From: Bremerella sp. TYQ1
Lineage (GTDB): Bacteria > Planctomycetota > Planctomycetia > Pirellulales > Pirellulaceae
NCBI RefSeq assembly: GCF_020150455.1
Contig: NZ_CP083740.1
Coordinates: 1,302,001-1,366,000, forward strand
Direction of reading: 5' to 3'
Length of the DNA: 64,000 bases
Shown piece by piece: positions 30,671 to 40,499 of the stretch. Within the stretch, counting starts at the first letter, position 1; the number at the start of each line of letters is the position of its first letter. Made by a program: the position numbers and the translations under genes. The notes beneath the pieces are model-generated. The model searched no databases, was not told the origin of the DNA, and was given only the letters and a program-made list of their open reading frames with translations.

Positions 30671-32635
30671 TTATTTGTTCGCTTTGAAGTATCGATGCTG
30701 AAACGGATACGAAACAACGATCTCTTCAATCAGCACGGCTGCTTTGCCGTCTTGTTCTTTCAGCCGTTTCAAACAATCGTCGACCACGCAGGCATCGAAC
30801 TTATTCAGCTCTCGCCCATACGCGAAACCGACCAGCTTGCGGACGAAATGCTTTTGAAACTCGCCGCGACGTTTCATCAGGACGGTCTTCAGTTGCTCTG
30901 GTCCGTTGAACGTATCGCCGGACGGAAGCTTCCCTTCCGAATCGATCGGTTGACCGTTGTCGGTGTCTCGCCAACGACCGATGCCGTCGAAGTTCTCCAA
31001 ACCGAATCCGAGCGGATCCATCCGATTGTGGCAACTCGCACACTCTGCTTTTTTCCGGTGAATCTCTAACTGTTCGCGAAGCGTAAGCGATTTGCCTTCT
31101 TCGTGCGATTCCTCCAACGCTGGTACATTGGGCGGCGGTGGCGGAACGCGCGATCCCAATACCTCTTCCAAAATCCAACGGCCGCGAAGGACCGGACTTG
31201 TTCGGCGTGGGTAGGACGACGAAGTTAAAACGCTGGCCATCGTCATCACCCCACCGCGTTGCCGGTCGGCCAGTTTCACTTGCTGCCAGTCCGCATCAGG
31301 CGATAATTCCAGGCCATAAAACTGTGCTAAACGGCCGTTCGCGTAAAGGTAGTCGGCATCGATCAAGTTGGTCAGCGGGGCATCGTCGCGGAAAACGCCA
31401 GCAACCGTTCGTACTGCTTCCTCTCGCATGTCGGCGGCAAGTTCCTCGCTGAACTGCGGGAACACCTCGGCGTCGGGACGGGTTCCCTTGCCGAAGTCTC
31501 GTAGTCCGAGCCATTGCAGGCCGAAGTTCTCGCCCAGTGCGTTCGCCTTTGGATCGGCGAGCATGCGGCGTACTTCATCCCGTACGACTGCTTCGTCGTA
31601 CAACGCGCCTTCGTCTGCCAACTGCATCAGCCGCTCGTCCGGGATCGACGACCAGATGAACAGAGCCATCCGCGTTGCCAATTGATGCGGCGTGATCCGC
31701 TGAACCCCGCCAGCGTCCGGTTCGGATTCGACGACGAACAGAAAGTGGGGCGAAACCAACACTGCCTTCAGCGGCTGCCGAACGGCCGCGACGAACGAGG
31801 CCTTCCGCGCGAGTGCCGCGTCGTAAATCATCATCAGCCGATCGAGTTCTTCTGTATGTATCGGGCGACGCCATGCTCTTTTGGCGAACGCCGCGATCAC
31901 TTTTCGAGCCGCGTCCCGATCCTCCGGTGACTTGGCATCGACAATCAAAATCTGTTCGCGTGCACGACGCACGGCATCCGACGCCCCGTCGGCGGTCTCT
32001 GGCAACGCCGTTTCGATCATTCGATCGGCCGCGCCAAGATAGGCTTCCAAGTGAATCGGCGAAGTAAACAATGCGTCGCCGACGGTGTCGAATCCTTCAC
32101 CTCCCGCTCCATCGGATGGAGGAAGCTCTTCCGGCTTGAGCTCCAGCCCGACCAGGTCACGCACCGCGTTGCGGTATTCGGTTCGCGTCAGCCGGCGGCT
32201 CATCACATGGCCGCGGTACCATGCCTGCGTTTCGTCGGAGGCCAACTGGTTGCACAGCTTCTGATCAGGTCGCGAGTCCAACCAGCCGTAGAACGCTCCC
32301 TTTTGCTGATCGTTCAGACCGGGGCTGCCTTCGGGGGGCATTTCGTTCTGGCGGATCCGTCGGGCCACGCGTTCCCATACGTCGCCCCCCTTGGCGGCGG
32401 TGTCGGCGGTCATGAAGCCGCCCAAGTCGAACTCGCCTTCCGACTCGGCACCCTGGTGACAATCGAGGCATTTCGACTCGATGATCGGCAGGATATCCTT
32501 TGCGTAACGCTGGCCCCACTTGTTCATCTCGGGGGAGAGCTCTTCGCCGTAACCATTGTCAGGCATGCACGTTACGGAGATGACCGCAAGCGAAATAGCT
32601 GCGTACAAACACGACTTTTGAGCAAGGAAGCGCAT
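30671..32635 (-). CDS. DUF1592-family planctomycete cytochrome protein (DUF1587/1595/1592/1588/1585)
   Basis: A 654-residue exported protein with a signal peptide ending near residue 30. Domain order: an N-terminal cytochrome-like domain with CLDCHQG, DUF1587 ([34 protein letters not shown]), DUF1595 ([20 protein letters not shown]), DUF1592 ([20 protein letters not shown]), DUF1588 with a second heme site ([19 protein letters not shown]) and DUF1585 at the end ([17 protein letters not shown]). Both CxxCH sites suggest two hemes. The downstream partner is the DUF1552 gene. The family is widespread in planctomycetes and likely active in the envelope, possibly in polymer use; no reaction is established. 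Confidence 0.9.
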   Translation of the reverse strand: MRFLAQKSCLYAAISLAVISVTCMPDNGYGEELSPEMNKWGQRYAKDILPIIESKCLDCHQGAESEGEFDLGGFMTADTAAKGGDVWERVARRIRQNEMPPEGSPGLNDQQKGAFYGWLDSRPDQKLCNQLASDETQAWYRGHVMSRRLTRTEYRNAVRDLVGLELKPEELPPSDGAGGEGFDTVGDALFTSPIHLEAYLGAADRMIETALPETADGASDAVRRAREQILIVDAKSPEDRDAARKVIAAFAKRAWRRPIHTEELDRLMMIYDAALARKASFVAAVRQPLKAVLVSPHFLFVVESEPDAGGVQRITPHQLATRMALFIWSSIPDERLMQLADEGALYDEAVVRDEVRRMLADPKANALGENFGLQWLGLRDFGKGTRPDAEVFPQFSEELAADMREEAVRTVAGVFRDDAPLTNLIDADYLYANGRLAQFYGLELSPDADWQQVKLADRQRGGVMTMASVLTSSSYPRRTSPVLRGRWILEEVLGSRVPPPPPNVPALEESHEEGKSLTLREQLEIHRKKAECASCHNRMDPLGFGLENFDGIGRWRDTDNGQPIDSEGKLPSGDTFNGPEQLKTVLMKRRGEFQKHFVRKLVGFAYGRELNKFDACVVDDCLKRLKEQDGKAAVLIEEIVVSYPFQHRYFKANK

Positions 32636-33051
32636 TGGTGGGAAAGCATTTCAGCGGGGAAGGATTCGAGGGGGGACCGTTCATCCTATCCCAGGAATGA
32701 CATTTAGGCCAGATCGAAATGCAAACCCTTTTGCGGGCACAGGTTACGCGTCCTCCGAAAGCGGGACTCAACTTCCGTTCAGGTAGACACATTGCACATT
32801 GTAGCAGACTGTCCAAGCGTCGTTGTGAAAACGTCCGATCACCCTGAACGGTCGCGTATTCTTCCCTTATTTCCGCCCGTTTATCGCGCAGTTTTCACCT
32901 TCTTTTCGACTCGTAAGCGGATCGAACCGTAACAGTTCGCTAATACTTCTTGCAAACTGTGCGCAGACTCTTTTAAAATGGTGCACTCAGCCTGCTTTTC
33001 GCGAAACAAGGGAGCCTCAAGCTCCCTACGCAAAGGTGAAATTCGCTGCCC
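32636..33051. other. Intergenic region between cytochrome gene and MoxR-bpX operon end
   Basis: About 415 bases without a supported gene. It should contain the promoter of the minus-strand DUF1592 gene, and on the other side the terminator-like hairpin of the MoxR-bpX operon at 33009-33027. I could not pick a convincing promoter. Confidence 0.6.
33009..33027 (-). terminator. Hairpin terminator candidate after the MoxR-bpX operon
   Basis: AGGGAGC and GCTCCCT form a perfect 7-base-pair stem with a 5-base loop, 25 bases beyond the last stop codon of the minus-strand operon. Read on the minus strand it is followed by TTGTTTCG, a modest T-rich run. Confidence 0.5.
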
Positions 33052-35865
33052 TTAGTGCGAATGTTTCTTCCAGGAATAAATGGCGATGCTGCCATACTCC
33101 TGAACGATGCCAAATTCTTCCGGCGCGTTCCCTGTCACCAGCCCGTAGGCCTCCGACGGCAGATCGATCTCGCCGATCAGTTCAATCTTGTCATTTCGCG
33201 TTGCGAGGATCTGGCACTTCTTTCCCGACGCCGCGACGACGTGACCACTCCGCGTGAACGCCAGAAATGGTCGCTCCATTTCTCGAGCAAACGCCACTTC
33301 TCGACCATCGAAGTTATCGTCCCAGGAGATCATGGCGCCTTGCTCTAAGGAAATCAGCAAGCGCGAACGTGTATTGGGAAACGAACCCGTCAGGCGAATG
33401 ATGTTGCTATCAAACTCCACTTCACGCCATGAATCTCCCTGTTCGTTGATTCGCAGCAACGTTCCTAAACCAATATAGATATGCTTGGAACTTGCCCACA
33501 TCGGAATCGAACTTCCATCTTCCGGCAGCCAGGGCTCGAACTCATCGGCATAGCTTCCCACAAGCATTGAACCGACCAAGTTGCCGTTCCGGGTGTACCC
33601 ATCCAGATCGACGTCCCCTTCATTGTGGAGCAGACGCCAGATCTCACCATGCGGGGCGATGGCAGTGCCCATCACGGCATGACCGGTATCTACAATTCTT
33701 GTCTCGAAAGGAATCTCGTCGGTCGGAGCAAAGCTCTCCACCGGAAGTGGAAGTTTCGTTGAACTCTCTCTCCACAGAAACAAATCGTTCGGACGGTTCG
33801 GGTCGGCGATAACGTTTGGCGTCTTGCCGTTGCTATATGGACCAGTCTGGAACTCCAGAAAATCCTGCGAACCATCCTGCCACGCGATCCGGTAAATCCG
33901 TGCTTTCCGCTCTTGGGGAAGGTACATCATATGAAAGATCACGTTCACCGATGTCACCGTGGCAGCTGGTCTCCACTGGGCCGTGGTTTCGCGGATCTTG
34001 ATCGTGCGGTCCAACTGCGGATCAATGGTAAGGTTGGTCGTCGGCGCGATCTTGCGCAGCGGCGTTTCCTGCTTGGCGAAGCGTAGGCAATCTCTCGCCA
34101 GAAGACGGTCGTCTGGCTCAAGCCGTTTGATGGCCTGCAAAATGCGATGGCGATCGACAATCCGCGACGTGCTCAGGTTTTTCGCCGCGACGACACGACA
34201 CGCGTCAGCCGCCAGATTTTGTACTTCTCGGTCGGTATACTTCGTGGCGTTGTCGGCCAAAACATCAACAAGCGAAGCTTGCCGCTGTGGCGGGGCGTAG
34301 TGGGTGCGTAATTCGGAAATCTTCTTCTTTGCCGAATCATGCATGCTGTGCCGCTTAAAGAGCAAGAACAATTGCTCGAGGCATTGGCTTGCTTGATCGC
34401 TGTGCGGCCAGCCATCGTCCAGGGCATCGATGGCCCGAGGTACGCTGGCCAGCTTCTCTTCCAAAATCTTTGCCGCCCCCAGCGCATCGCGACGTGAACG
34501 ACATTCGCTCACAGCAAGTTCGAAGCACTTGTCGGCTTCGTCTTGCTGTTGAAGCTGAACGTACAAGTCGCCTGCTTTCAGGTAACGCTTGTGTTCGAGG
34601 TATAACTCAATCGCCTCGCTGCACAGCCCACCCTGTTCCAGACACTCGGCCGCATCCAACGGACGCTTGAGCCGCTCTTGGTAAAGCACTGCCGCTTCCC
34701 GCCAGTGCTGACCCTGCTTCAAGACGTTCGCAGCCGCTTCGATGTCGGCCAACAGCTCGGCATAAATGTACGCCGCTCGGCGATACCGCCCCAGTCCGAT
34801 CTCGCGGTTGGCCAGCTCACGGTATTTGCGCTGCAGTTCCTGCTGTCGCTGGTACGACAAATCCCAATGATCGGCAGGCCCGCCGGCTCCGATCCCGCCG
34901 AGGCTGAAATAGGGATTGCGCTGACTTAAATGACTCGAAGGAGAAGCCAACCCGCGGTGGGCATCGCCACCGATCGGCAGCGCCCACTTCAAACCTTCGT
35001 CGGGGTTTTGCTCTAACAAGTTCATCAGGCGATTGATCTCTTTATCGCGCTGCGACAACGTGGCCTGATTCAACTGATCCAATCGTTGCTGGGTCCACTG
35101 CTTCCATTGCGAAAGCCAGTTCTCGCCACTTCCACTTCCGGCGCCAGTCCCCGTAGGGCCAAACATTCGCTCGACAAACGGTCCCGCGGCAGAAGCCAGA
35201 TTCAGCCCTGCGTCGAACACCGACAGCCCCATGCGACCGAGCGAATTGCCCATCCCTGGCTGCGGTTCTCCTTCCGGCTTGGGCAATTGATCGAGATCTT
35301 TTCCTTTCGTGCCGATCCCATCGCGACCATCTTCCATCACCAACTTCATGTCCGGCGGAATAGCGGGTACGATGGATGCCAACGTGTTCGGCAGCCGCGT
35401 CCCAGGCTCACCCCGATCGAACCTGGCTGTTGTCAGTGGCGCAGCCGTTAACAAATGGGCCAGCGTCAGTTGATCGGCCGCTTCGAAGGCAATCAGCCCG
35501 ACGACAGGATGCCAGACGTAGGTTTGCTCGGCAGACAATTCTGCTTCAAGTTCTGCCGCAGTGATGGCCGGATCAAACTTCGCTTCGATCGGCAACAGCA
35601 CGCGCGATGCTGCTTCTCCGTAGGGCAAACAGGCGCTTGTCGGAGCGTGGCTAGGAGTTTGCTTCGACAACAAGATAGCACCAATTGGGCTACGATCGTC
35701 CGCGGCAGTCGGCAGCGGTAATAGCCGAAGCGAATCGTGATGCTTGGCGGCGTAGCCTTCAACGACGGCGCGAATCCAATCCGACGTATTGCCGCTGTTG
35801 ACGTACCAGCACGATGTGCCGCGCTGCCGTTTGGGGGTGAACTGAATTTGCAGGGTGGCTTGCAT
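33052..35865 (-). CDS. bpX6-type protein: N-terminal domain, TPR-like helices and C-terminal beta-propeller
   Basis: A 937-residue protein without signal peptide or membrane segment, so cytoplasmic. Residues 1-160 form a mixed domain (TYVWHPVVGLIAFEAADQLT). A Gly/Pro-rich linker runs to about 330. Helical repeats of TPR type fill 340-600 (LANREIGLGRYRRAAYIYAE, AAVLYQERLKRPLDAAECLE, EAIELYLEHKRYLKAGDLYV). The last 330 residues are beta-rich with a propeller look (APHGEIWRLLHNEGD, FTRSGHVVAASGKKCQI). The start overlaps the stop of the previous gene as TGATG, so ATG 35865 is chosen; the frame is open upstream. Domain order and neighbours fit the bpX6 component of MoxR-vWA-beta-propeller ternary systems. 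The subfamily number is from memory and needs a profile search. Probable role: substrate recognition or scaffold for the ATPase. Confidence 0.72.
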   Translation of the reverse strand: MQATLQIQFTPKRQRGTSCWYVNSGNTSDWIRAVVEGYAAKHHDSLRLLPLPTAADDRSPIGAILLSKQTPSHAPTSACLPYGEAASRVLLPIEAKFDPAITAAELEAELSAEQTYVWHPVVGLIAFEAADQLTLAHLLTAAPLTTARFDRGEPGTRLPNTLASIVPAIPPDMKLVMEDGRDGIGTKGKDLDQLPKPEGEPQPGMGNSLGRMGLSVFDAGLNLASAAGPFVERMFGPTGTGAGSGSGENWLSQWKQWTQQRLDQLNQATLSQRDKEINRLMNLLEQNPDEGLKWALPIGGDAHRGLASPSSHLSQRNPYFSLGGIGAGGPADHWDLSYQRQQELQRKYRELANREIGLGRYRRAAYIYAELLADIEAAANVLKQGQHWREAAVLYQERLKRPLDAAECLEQGGLCSEAIELYLEHKRYLKAGDLYVQLQQQDEADKCFELAVSECRSRRDALGAAKILEEKLASVPRAIDALDDGWPHSDQASQCLEQLFLLFKRHSMHDSAKKKISELRTHYAPPQRQASLVDVLADNATKYTDREVQNLAADACRVVAAKNLSTSRIVDRHRILQAIKRLEPDDRLLARDCLRFAKQETPLRKIAPTTNLTIDPQLDRTIKIRETTAQWRPAATVTSVNVIFHMMYLPQERKARIYRIAWQDGSQDFLEFQTGPYSNGKTPNVIADPNRPNDLFLWRESSTKLPLPVESFAPTDEIPFETRIVDTGHAVMGTAIAPHGEIWRLLHNEGDVDLDGYTRNGNLVGSMLVGSYADEFEPWLPEDGSSIPMWASSKHIYIGLGTLLRINEQGDSWREVEFDSNIIRLTGSFPNTRSRLLISLEQGAMISWDDNFDGREVAFAREMERPFLAFTRSGHVVAASGKKCQILATRNDKIELIGEIDLPSEAYGLVTGNAPEEFGIVQEYGSIAIYSWKKHSH

Positions 35866-38615
35866 CACAGAAGCTCCCGTACGAAACCAAGGATCACTTG
35901 CTCGAAGACTTGCTTCTCGAGCCGATGGGCCTGATTGCCGGTAAAATATTGTTGGCCAAACACGCGACCTTCGGAAGTCCAACCGGCCAGATGGCCGTCG
36001 GTCAGCACGATGGTTACTTCCGGTACTCGACCGTTAGCCGAACGCAGATGCAGCATGCCCCGGCTGTCGAGAAACGCCTCGCTACCATTGGGCCACGCGG
36101 CACGGCTTAGTTCGTACCCGATTTCCGGAATGTCGAGCGGCGAGAAACTACGACTAGAAAGTTCGACGATGTTAGGCATTTCTCTTGGGAAACGCAGTTT
36201 CAAGTAAAAGTCGTCGCAGTCGATCACCATCAATTGTCCGCGACGCGTTGTCAGCGCCAAACGGCCGACGCCATCTTCGCTTTCAAGCAGCAAAATCTTC
36301 GTAAAGCGATGCCGCACGTTGGTCGGCGTGATGAAACGAGATGTCGCGGCAAACAACTGAGTCAATGCCTGCTTTTGCTTCAAAGCGGTTGCGGTGCGTG
36401 ATTGCAGGTCGACTAAGTAGCTGCCGAGTCCCGACGAACCAATGCAAATGCGGCTGCCATGCTGAGCGATGACAAATGCCCGGCTGCTTCCCAGACGGGG
36501 CAGTCCGGCATCCCACAGCTCGCCACTTTCGGTAAAGCAAATTTCGCCGCGATGCGTGATGCCAATCGGCCCTTCCACTCCGTCGCATTCGATCATGCTC
36601 GTCAGCCAAGGCGTTTCGTCAGACGATTCGGTGAAGACATTTTCAAACCGAATTGTTCGACCATCGTACGACGCGGCACACCATTGATCGGTGCGAGGAT
36701 TACGGAAGAAACGTCCGCCGCTATGTTTGAATTCGGTCGGGTAGCTCAAGCGATCGATCACGTCACAAGTTTCAAGATCATACGCAAGGATCAAATTTCC
36801 TTCTTGCGCCAGCAGCACCCCACCACGCAGTCCGAGTGGCAGAATGAAATGGTCGCTCGGAAACGGCTCAATCGACTTCGTCCCATGATGAAGATTAACC
36901 GTGAGCAGGTACTGATCCTTCGTCCCGGTGTTAACCAAAACAATGTAGACAAGGCCTTCGACTTTGTCGTGAAAGCACCACTGCAAATTGGAGGCAGGCA
37001 GATCGTCGGCAAGCTGCTTGGCGCCAATCTGCATCGGCTTATGCCAATGAATTAAACGGCGATCTTTGGTGAGCCCGATCACGCCGTCCTCTTTGTTGAG
37101 GTGAATCAACTGGTTGTTCGGCACGTTCACCGAACAAAGCAGCGGAAACTGCGGCATCGCGAAGATCGCCGGTAGATCGTTGGCCCATTGCTTTTCGACT
37201 GGAGGTGGCAACTGGGCCGGTTTGTGCGGAGTAAGCACGTCGAGATCGAGCTGCAATTGCCGCAAGATTTTTCGGCCTTGGCTGCTGCGTTGCTCCAGCC
37301 GCAACGAGCCATCGCGCTGCACGACGACGAGATACAGCGTGCGGAATGACTGCGCAGCGAGGGCCTCTTGAAACGCCCGATCGTCGACGACCTCTTGCGT
37401 GGTGAGCAGCACCGGATTGCTTTCGTCCAAGTCGGATGTCGTTTCAGCAAACGCCGCCAGCGCGTCGCCGGGATGGGCTTCGGCTTGCAAGGCTTCAAGA
37501 TGCGTCACGATTCCTTCGCGAGACAAAAGATCGACCGCTGCAAGCTCCTTCTGCTTCGCCCGAAACGAACGCACGGTGGTGTGCTGATCGGCGTTGGCGA
37601 CCAGCGCCATGGCTACCGCTGTCGCATAAACACGCGGCAAGCCCCACATCCGGATGCCGGCGTCGAGCAGCAATGTGAACTCTCGCCAGGTATCTTGCGG
37701 CGGCGATTCGCGACGGAGGTACAACGCCTCGTTCGAGCTGATACGAACCGCGAGCGTGAGGTCGTCGTGGGCCAGTTCGGTCAGCATCAACCGATCGAGC
37801 GACCCACGATTCGAAATATCCGAGATCCCGCCGGTTGGGACGTCGTCGGGATCGGAGATCTTCCTCGGCAGCGAAAGAGCCGCCATCAACTGCCGAGCCA
37901 GTTTGGCGACCCCTTCCAGCGTTTGATCGTGCTGCAACTCGTCGAGCAAACCGCGCATTTGCTGCGACTGGGGAAGCTCGATCTCTTCGGCCGGTTGCGG
38001 AACGACATCGAGCGACGTTCGCAGCCGCAGGTCGATCGTATCAGCGTCGATCGCTTGCAGACCGCGTTCCAATTGCCGCAGATCGGCCAGCGTCATCAGC
38101 GGCCGTGGCTTGTAGGTATTTTGATTGATCTCGAACGACGAAAGCACTTCGTCCATCGAATGTTCGAGGTGCTCGACCACTTCGGAAGCTTCAGCCGGGC
38201 CGACGACGCTGCGAACGCGTTCGAAGACGACCTGGCAGATCATCGCACGCTCTTCGGTCGAGCCGCGCAGGCGTTTGGGCAGCGACGAAAGCTTACCGAG
38301 CCCGTGGGAACCGACAAGGATCTCTTCGACGATCGACGCGGTATCGTCCTGCGAATCGAAGACAACGATACTTTCCACGACGTCAGCAATCGATCCGTTC
38401 CACTCGTCACGGAGCGCCGAGAGAACGAGCAATAAGCTGGACAACGAGGGAAGCCCCATCGGTGCGAGCCGCTGGAGAATTTGTACGAGTTCGGCTCGGA
38501 AGACGATCGTGGTTCCGTCTTTCCAGCAGATCACTTCTCCATCGTACGACCATTTCCAGAACGAACGTTCGGCCGGCAGAAGGTAACGCTGGATTTTGCT
38601 GACGTCAGACGGCAT
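35865..38615 (-). CDS. vWA-like and beta-propeller protein of a MoxR ternary system
   Basis: A 916-residue cytoplasmic protein. Residues 1-250 are helical with no motif I recognise beyond WSYDGEVICWKDGTTIVFR. From about 260 comes a von Willebrand A-like domain: GGISDISNRGSLDRLMLTEL, then LLLDAGIRMWGLPRVYATAV at 315-334, where the metal-site serines of DxSxS are missing (DAGIRMW at 318-324). SFRTLYLVVVQRDGSLRLEQ ends this part near 440. Residues 490-916 look like a beta-propeller (FAMPQFPLLCSVNVPNNQLI, ITHRGEICFTESGELWDAG, LTTRRGQLMVIDCDDFYLKL). MoxR ATPases normally pair with vWA proteins, and this is the vWA partner of the operon. It overlaps the preceding gene by 11 bases and the next by one. 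Confidence 0.75.
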   Translation of the reverse strand: MPSDVSKIQRYLLPAERSFWKWSYDGEVICWKDGTTIVFRAELVQILQRLAPMGLPSLSSLLLVLSALRDEWNGSIADVVESIVVFDSQDDTASIVEEILVGSHGLGKLSSLPKRLRGSTEERAMICQVVFERVRSVVGPAEASEVVEHLEHSMDEVLSSFEINQNTYKPRPLMTLADLRQLERGLQAIDADTIDLRLRTSLDVVPQPAEEIELPQSQQMRGLLDELQHDQTLEGVAKLARQLMAALSLPRKISDPDDVPTGGISDISNRGSLDRLMLTELAHDDLTLAVRISSNEALYLRRESPPQDTWREFTLLLDAGIRMWGLPRVYATAVAMALVANADQHTTVRSFRAKQKELAAVDLLSREGIVTHLEALQAEAHPGDALAAFAETTSDLDESNPVLLTTQEVVDDRAFQEALAAQSFRTLYLVVVQRDGSLRLEQRSSQGRKILRQLQLDLDVLTPHKPAQLPPPVEKQWANDLPAIFAMPQFPLLCSVNVPNNQLIHLNKEDGVIGLTKDRRLIHWHKPMQIGAKQLADDLPASNLQWCFHDKVEGLVYIVLVNTGTKDQYLLTVNLHHGTKSIEPFPSDHFILPLGLRGGVLLAQEGNLILAYDLETCDVIDRLSYPTEFKHSGGRFFRNPRTDQWCAASYDGRTIRFENVFTESSDETPWLTSMIECDGVEGPIGITHRGEICFTESGELWDAGLPRLGSSRAFVIAQHGSRICIGSSGLGSYLVDLQSRTATALKQKQALTQLFAATSRFITPTNVRHRFTKILLLESEDGVGRLALTTRRGQLMVIDCDDFYLKLRFPREMPNIVELSSRSFSPLDIPEIGYELSRAAWPNGSEAFLDSRGMLHLRSANGRVPEVTIVLTDGHLAGWTSEGRVFGQQYFTGNQAHRLEKQVFEQVILGFVRELL

Positions 38616-39324
38616 CGGGGCAGTCCTCCCAAGTGGCACGCACCGCGGACCGCGTGGCTTGCACAAAGTCGTCGGCCGCAACCACGATCCACTCCGAGTT
38701 AGGAGACAGGATCGCCAACTGGCGTTCGGTAACGTTCAGCACTTTCTCGACCACTTCGACCGAAACGCTCGGCGACCAGGTCCAACCAGCTTCCACTGCA
38801 ACGTGCCCTTGCACCACAAACCGTGTCCCGGCGATCGGTGGAAGCGGTTTACCACGGATCAGTACCGTATCGTCGTCGGCCGCCGCGAAAGCCAATCGAT
38901 CGAGCCGCATCTGCGGGGCCGACAACGCATAGGAAATCCATGCGTCGCGGTGGGATCTCAGCAGCGCAGCAGTGCGGTAACTTTCGTCGGGCGTCAATTG
39001 CAGCGGCAAGGGCAGAGGAGCAGTTCCACCAAATGCGGCGATCGGCACGTTGACGCTCAACCAATGGGCGATCGGCAGCCAGGGGCCTTCAAGCATGTAG
39101 CCCCACGGTACCCGAGTGCCGCGTTCGATCAACTGACCATCATTGGTCACCACGCTTTGAACGGCCGGCAGATGCATGAATCGCAACTGCAATTCTTCGC
39201 TCGGGGTTTTGCAGCGAACCCAAACGCCTTGGGCGCTCTCGCAAACCTCCAAGTTCGGTTCGGTCCGAAGACTGCCAAGCAGTTGGGCATCGTCCGATTT
39301 AAGCGTCCAAACCAGCGTGGTCAC
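38605..39324 (-). CDS. Small accessory protein of the MoxR-bpX operon (bpX5-like candidate)
   Basis: A 239-residue cytoplasmic protein with no close family I can name for certain. It has an N-terminal beta-rich part (VTTLVWTLKSDDAQLL, VWVRCKTPSEELQLRFMHLP), a Pro/Trp-rich middle (VPWGYMLEGPWLPIAHWLSV, GTAPLPLPLQLTPDESYRTA) and a C-terminal half with DDDTVLIRGKPLPPIAGTRF and a final helical segment. GTG 39324 is the start: it overlaps the MoxR stop as GTGA and has GGAGGGG upstream. The gene order between MoxR ATPase and vWA-propeller protein matches the small bpX-family subunits of MoxR-vWA-beta-propeller systems. The bpX5 label is tentative. Confidence 0.65.
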   Translation of the reverse strand: MTTLVWTLKSDDAQLLGSLRTEPNLEVCESAQGVWVRCKTPSEELQLRFMHLPAVQSVVTNDGQLIERGTRVPWGYMLEGPWLPIAHWLSVNVPIAAFGGTAPLPLPLQLTPDESYRTAALLRSHRDAWISYALSAPQMRLDRLAFAAADDDTVLIRGKPLPPIAGTRFVVQGHVAVEAGWTWSPSVSVEVVEKVLNVTERQLAILSPNSEWIVVAADDFVQATRSAVRATWEDCPDAV

Positions 39325-40499
39325 GCTTCCCCTCCAACGCGTGCAAGCAACTTGTTGACTGTTTCTTCCAAATAGGTTCGCTGCTGAGCTTCCCGAACCC
39401 ATTGGCATCGCGCGGCCAGCAAACCGAGTTGATCACGAACGTAGGCCACATCGGTGCGGGGAAGATCTCCCTGTTCGATCCGGGCTTCGATCCGCTCGAG
39501 TTCGGCCGCTAAACGTTCTGCGTCGGGCGCGTCGTTATCCTGACTGCGTGGATGGCTTGTGGCGACTTCTTCAGGCGTCGCCTCGCGAAGCACGTCGTCA
39601 ATGATCGCCGACAGCACGTCTTGCTGTTCCTCGGTGTCCCAGATATGCCGAAGCACCCACAGGTCGGTTCGATTGACATCCAACCGACCACACAACAGCG
39701 CACTTGCAGCCAAGATTCGCTGGAGCTTCACCGCACGTCGGTCCGAGACTTCCACGCCGACATGCCGCAATCGATGCACCAGTTCAACATACGTTGACTG
39801 CACCGTCGAAAGATCGACATGACGCAGCAGAGAATTCAACCGGCGGATATCGTCGACGCTAATCTCGGCGTTCAATTCCCCTTGCTGGGCGTCCAGCTTC
39901 CAACCGGCACTGAGGACCGATGCCAACTCTTCGCGATGAACGTTATCGCTCCGAACGCGAAGCAGAAATCGGTCGAACAACGCGGCAAGGGCTTCGTCTT
40001 GCGGCAAACAATTGCTGGCCCCAACTACCATCAGCGTCGGCAAGTGGCGTGTCTCGCGTCCACGACGAAAGATGCGTTCGTTGAGCACCAGAAGCAAGCT
40101 ATTGAGAATCGCACTGTTGGCGTTGAGCAGTTCGTCCAGGAAGACAAACGTCGCTTCAGGAAGCATCCCTTCGGTGTTGGTGACTAACTCGCCGTCGCGC
40201 AGTTTGCGAATGTCGAATGGTCCGAAGATCTCGTTCGGTTCCGAGAAACGCGTCAGCAGATAGTCGAACACTTTGCCTTCGATCCGCCGCGCTAATTGCT
40301 GCACGAGCGCGCTCTTCGCCGTCCCAGGCGGGCCGAGGATAAACAGGTTTTCGCGCGCCACGAGACAAATCCCCAGCAGGTCGATAATCTCGTCCTTACC
40401 AACGAATGCCTCTTTCATCGGTTCTAACACGCTTTGCGAAAGCTTCTCGCCCAATTGCAGGATTTGGGCCGTTTCATCGGTCGAAGGAACCACGCTCAC
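39321..40499 (-). CDS. MoxR-family AAA+ ATPase
   Basis: A 392-residue cytoplasmic ATPase. Walker A GPPGTAKSALVQQLARRI (from about residue 56), Walker B ATFVFLDELLNANSAILNSL, sensor 1 TLMVVGASNCLP and arginine-finger region FDRFLLRV are all present and intact, so it should hydrolyse ATP. The C-terminal 150 residues hold the lid (RRLNSLLRHVD, DRRAVKLQRILAASALLCGR) and a coiled-coil-like tail (DAERLAAELERIEARIEQGD). It is closer to the RavA branch than to classic MoxR, judged by length and tail. It starts at GTG 40499, overlapping the upstream stop as GTGA, with GGAG seven bases before (40507-40510). As the only NTPase in the operon it probably drives remodelling by the vWA/propeller partners. 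Confidence 0.92.
   Translation of the reverse strand: MSVVPSTDETAQILQLGEKLSQSVLEPMKEAFVGKDEIIDLLGICLVARENLFILGPPGTAKSALVQQLARRIEGKVFDYLLTRFSEPNEIFGPFDIRKLRDGELVTNTEGMLPEATFVFLDELLNANSAILNSLLLVLNERIFRRGRETRHLPTLMVVGASNCLPQDEALAALFDRFLLRVRSDNVHREELASVLSAGWKLDAQQGELNAEISVDDIRRLNSLLRHVDLSTVQSTYVELVHRLRHVGVEVSDRRAVKLQRILAASALLCGRLDVNRTDLWVLRHIWDTEEQQDVLSAIIDDVLREATPEEVATSHPRSQDNDAPDAERLAAELERIEARIEQGDLPRTDVAYVRDQLGLLAARCQWVREAQQRTYLEETVNKLLARVGGEA
39329..39335 (-). promoter_or_regulatory. Strong Shine-Dalgarno inside the MoxR gene end
   Basis: GGAGGGG on the minus strand lies four to ten bases before GTG 39324. It fixes this start for the accessory protein instead of an ATG further upstream within the MoxR gene. 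Confidence 0.65.

Noticed and set aside
37368..38435. 355-codon plus-strand frame opposite the vWA/propeller gene
   Set aside because: Arg/Gln-rich composition typical of a reverse-frame shadow, and the minus-strand gene is fixed by overlaps with both neighbours.
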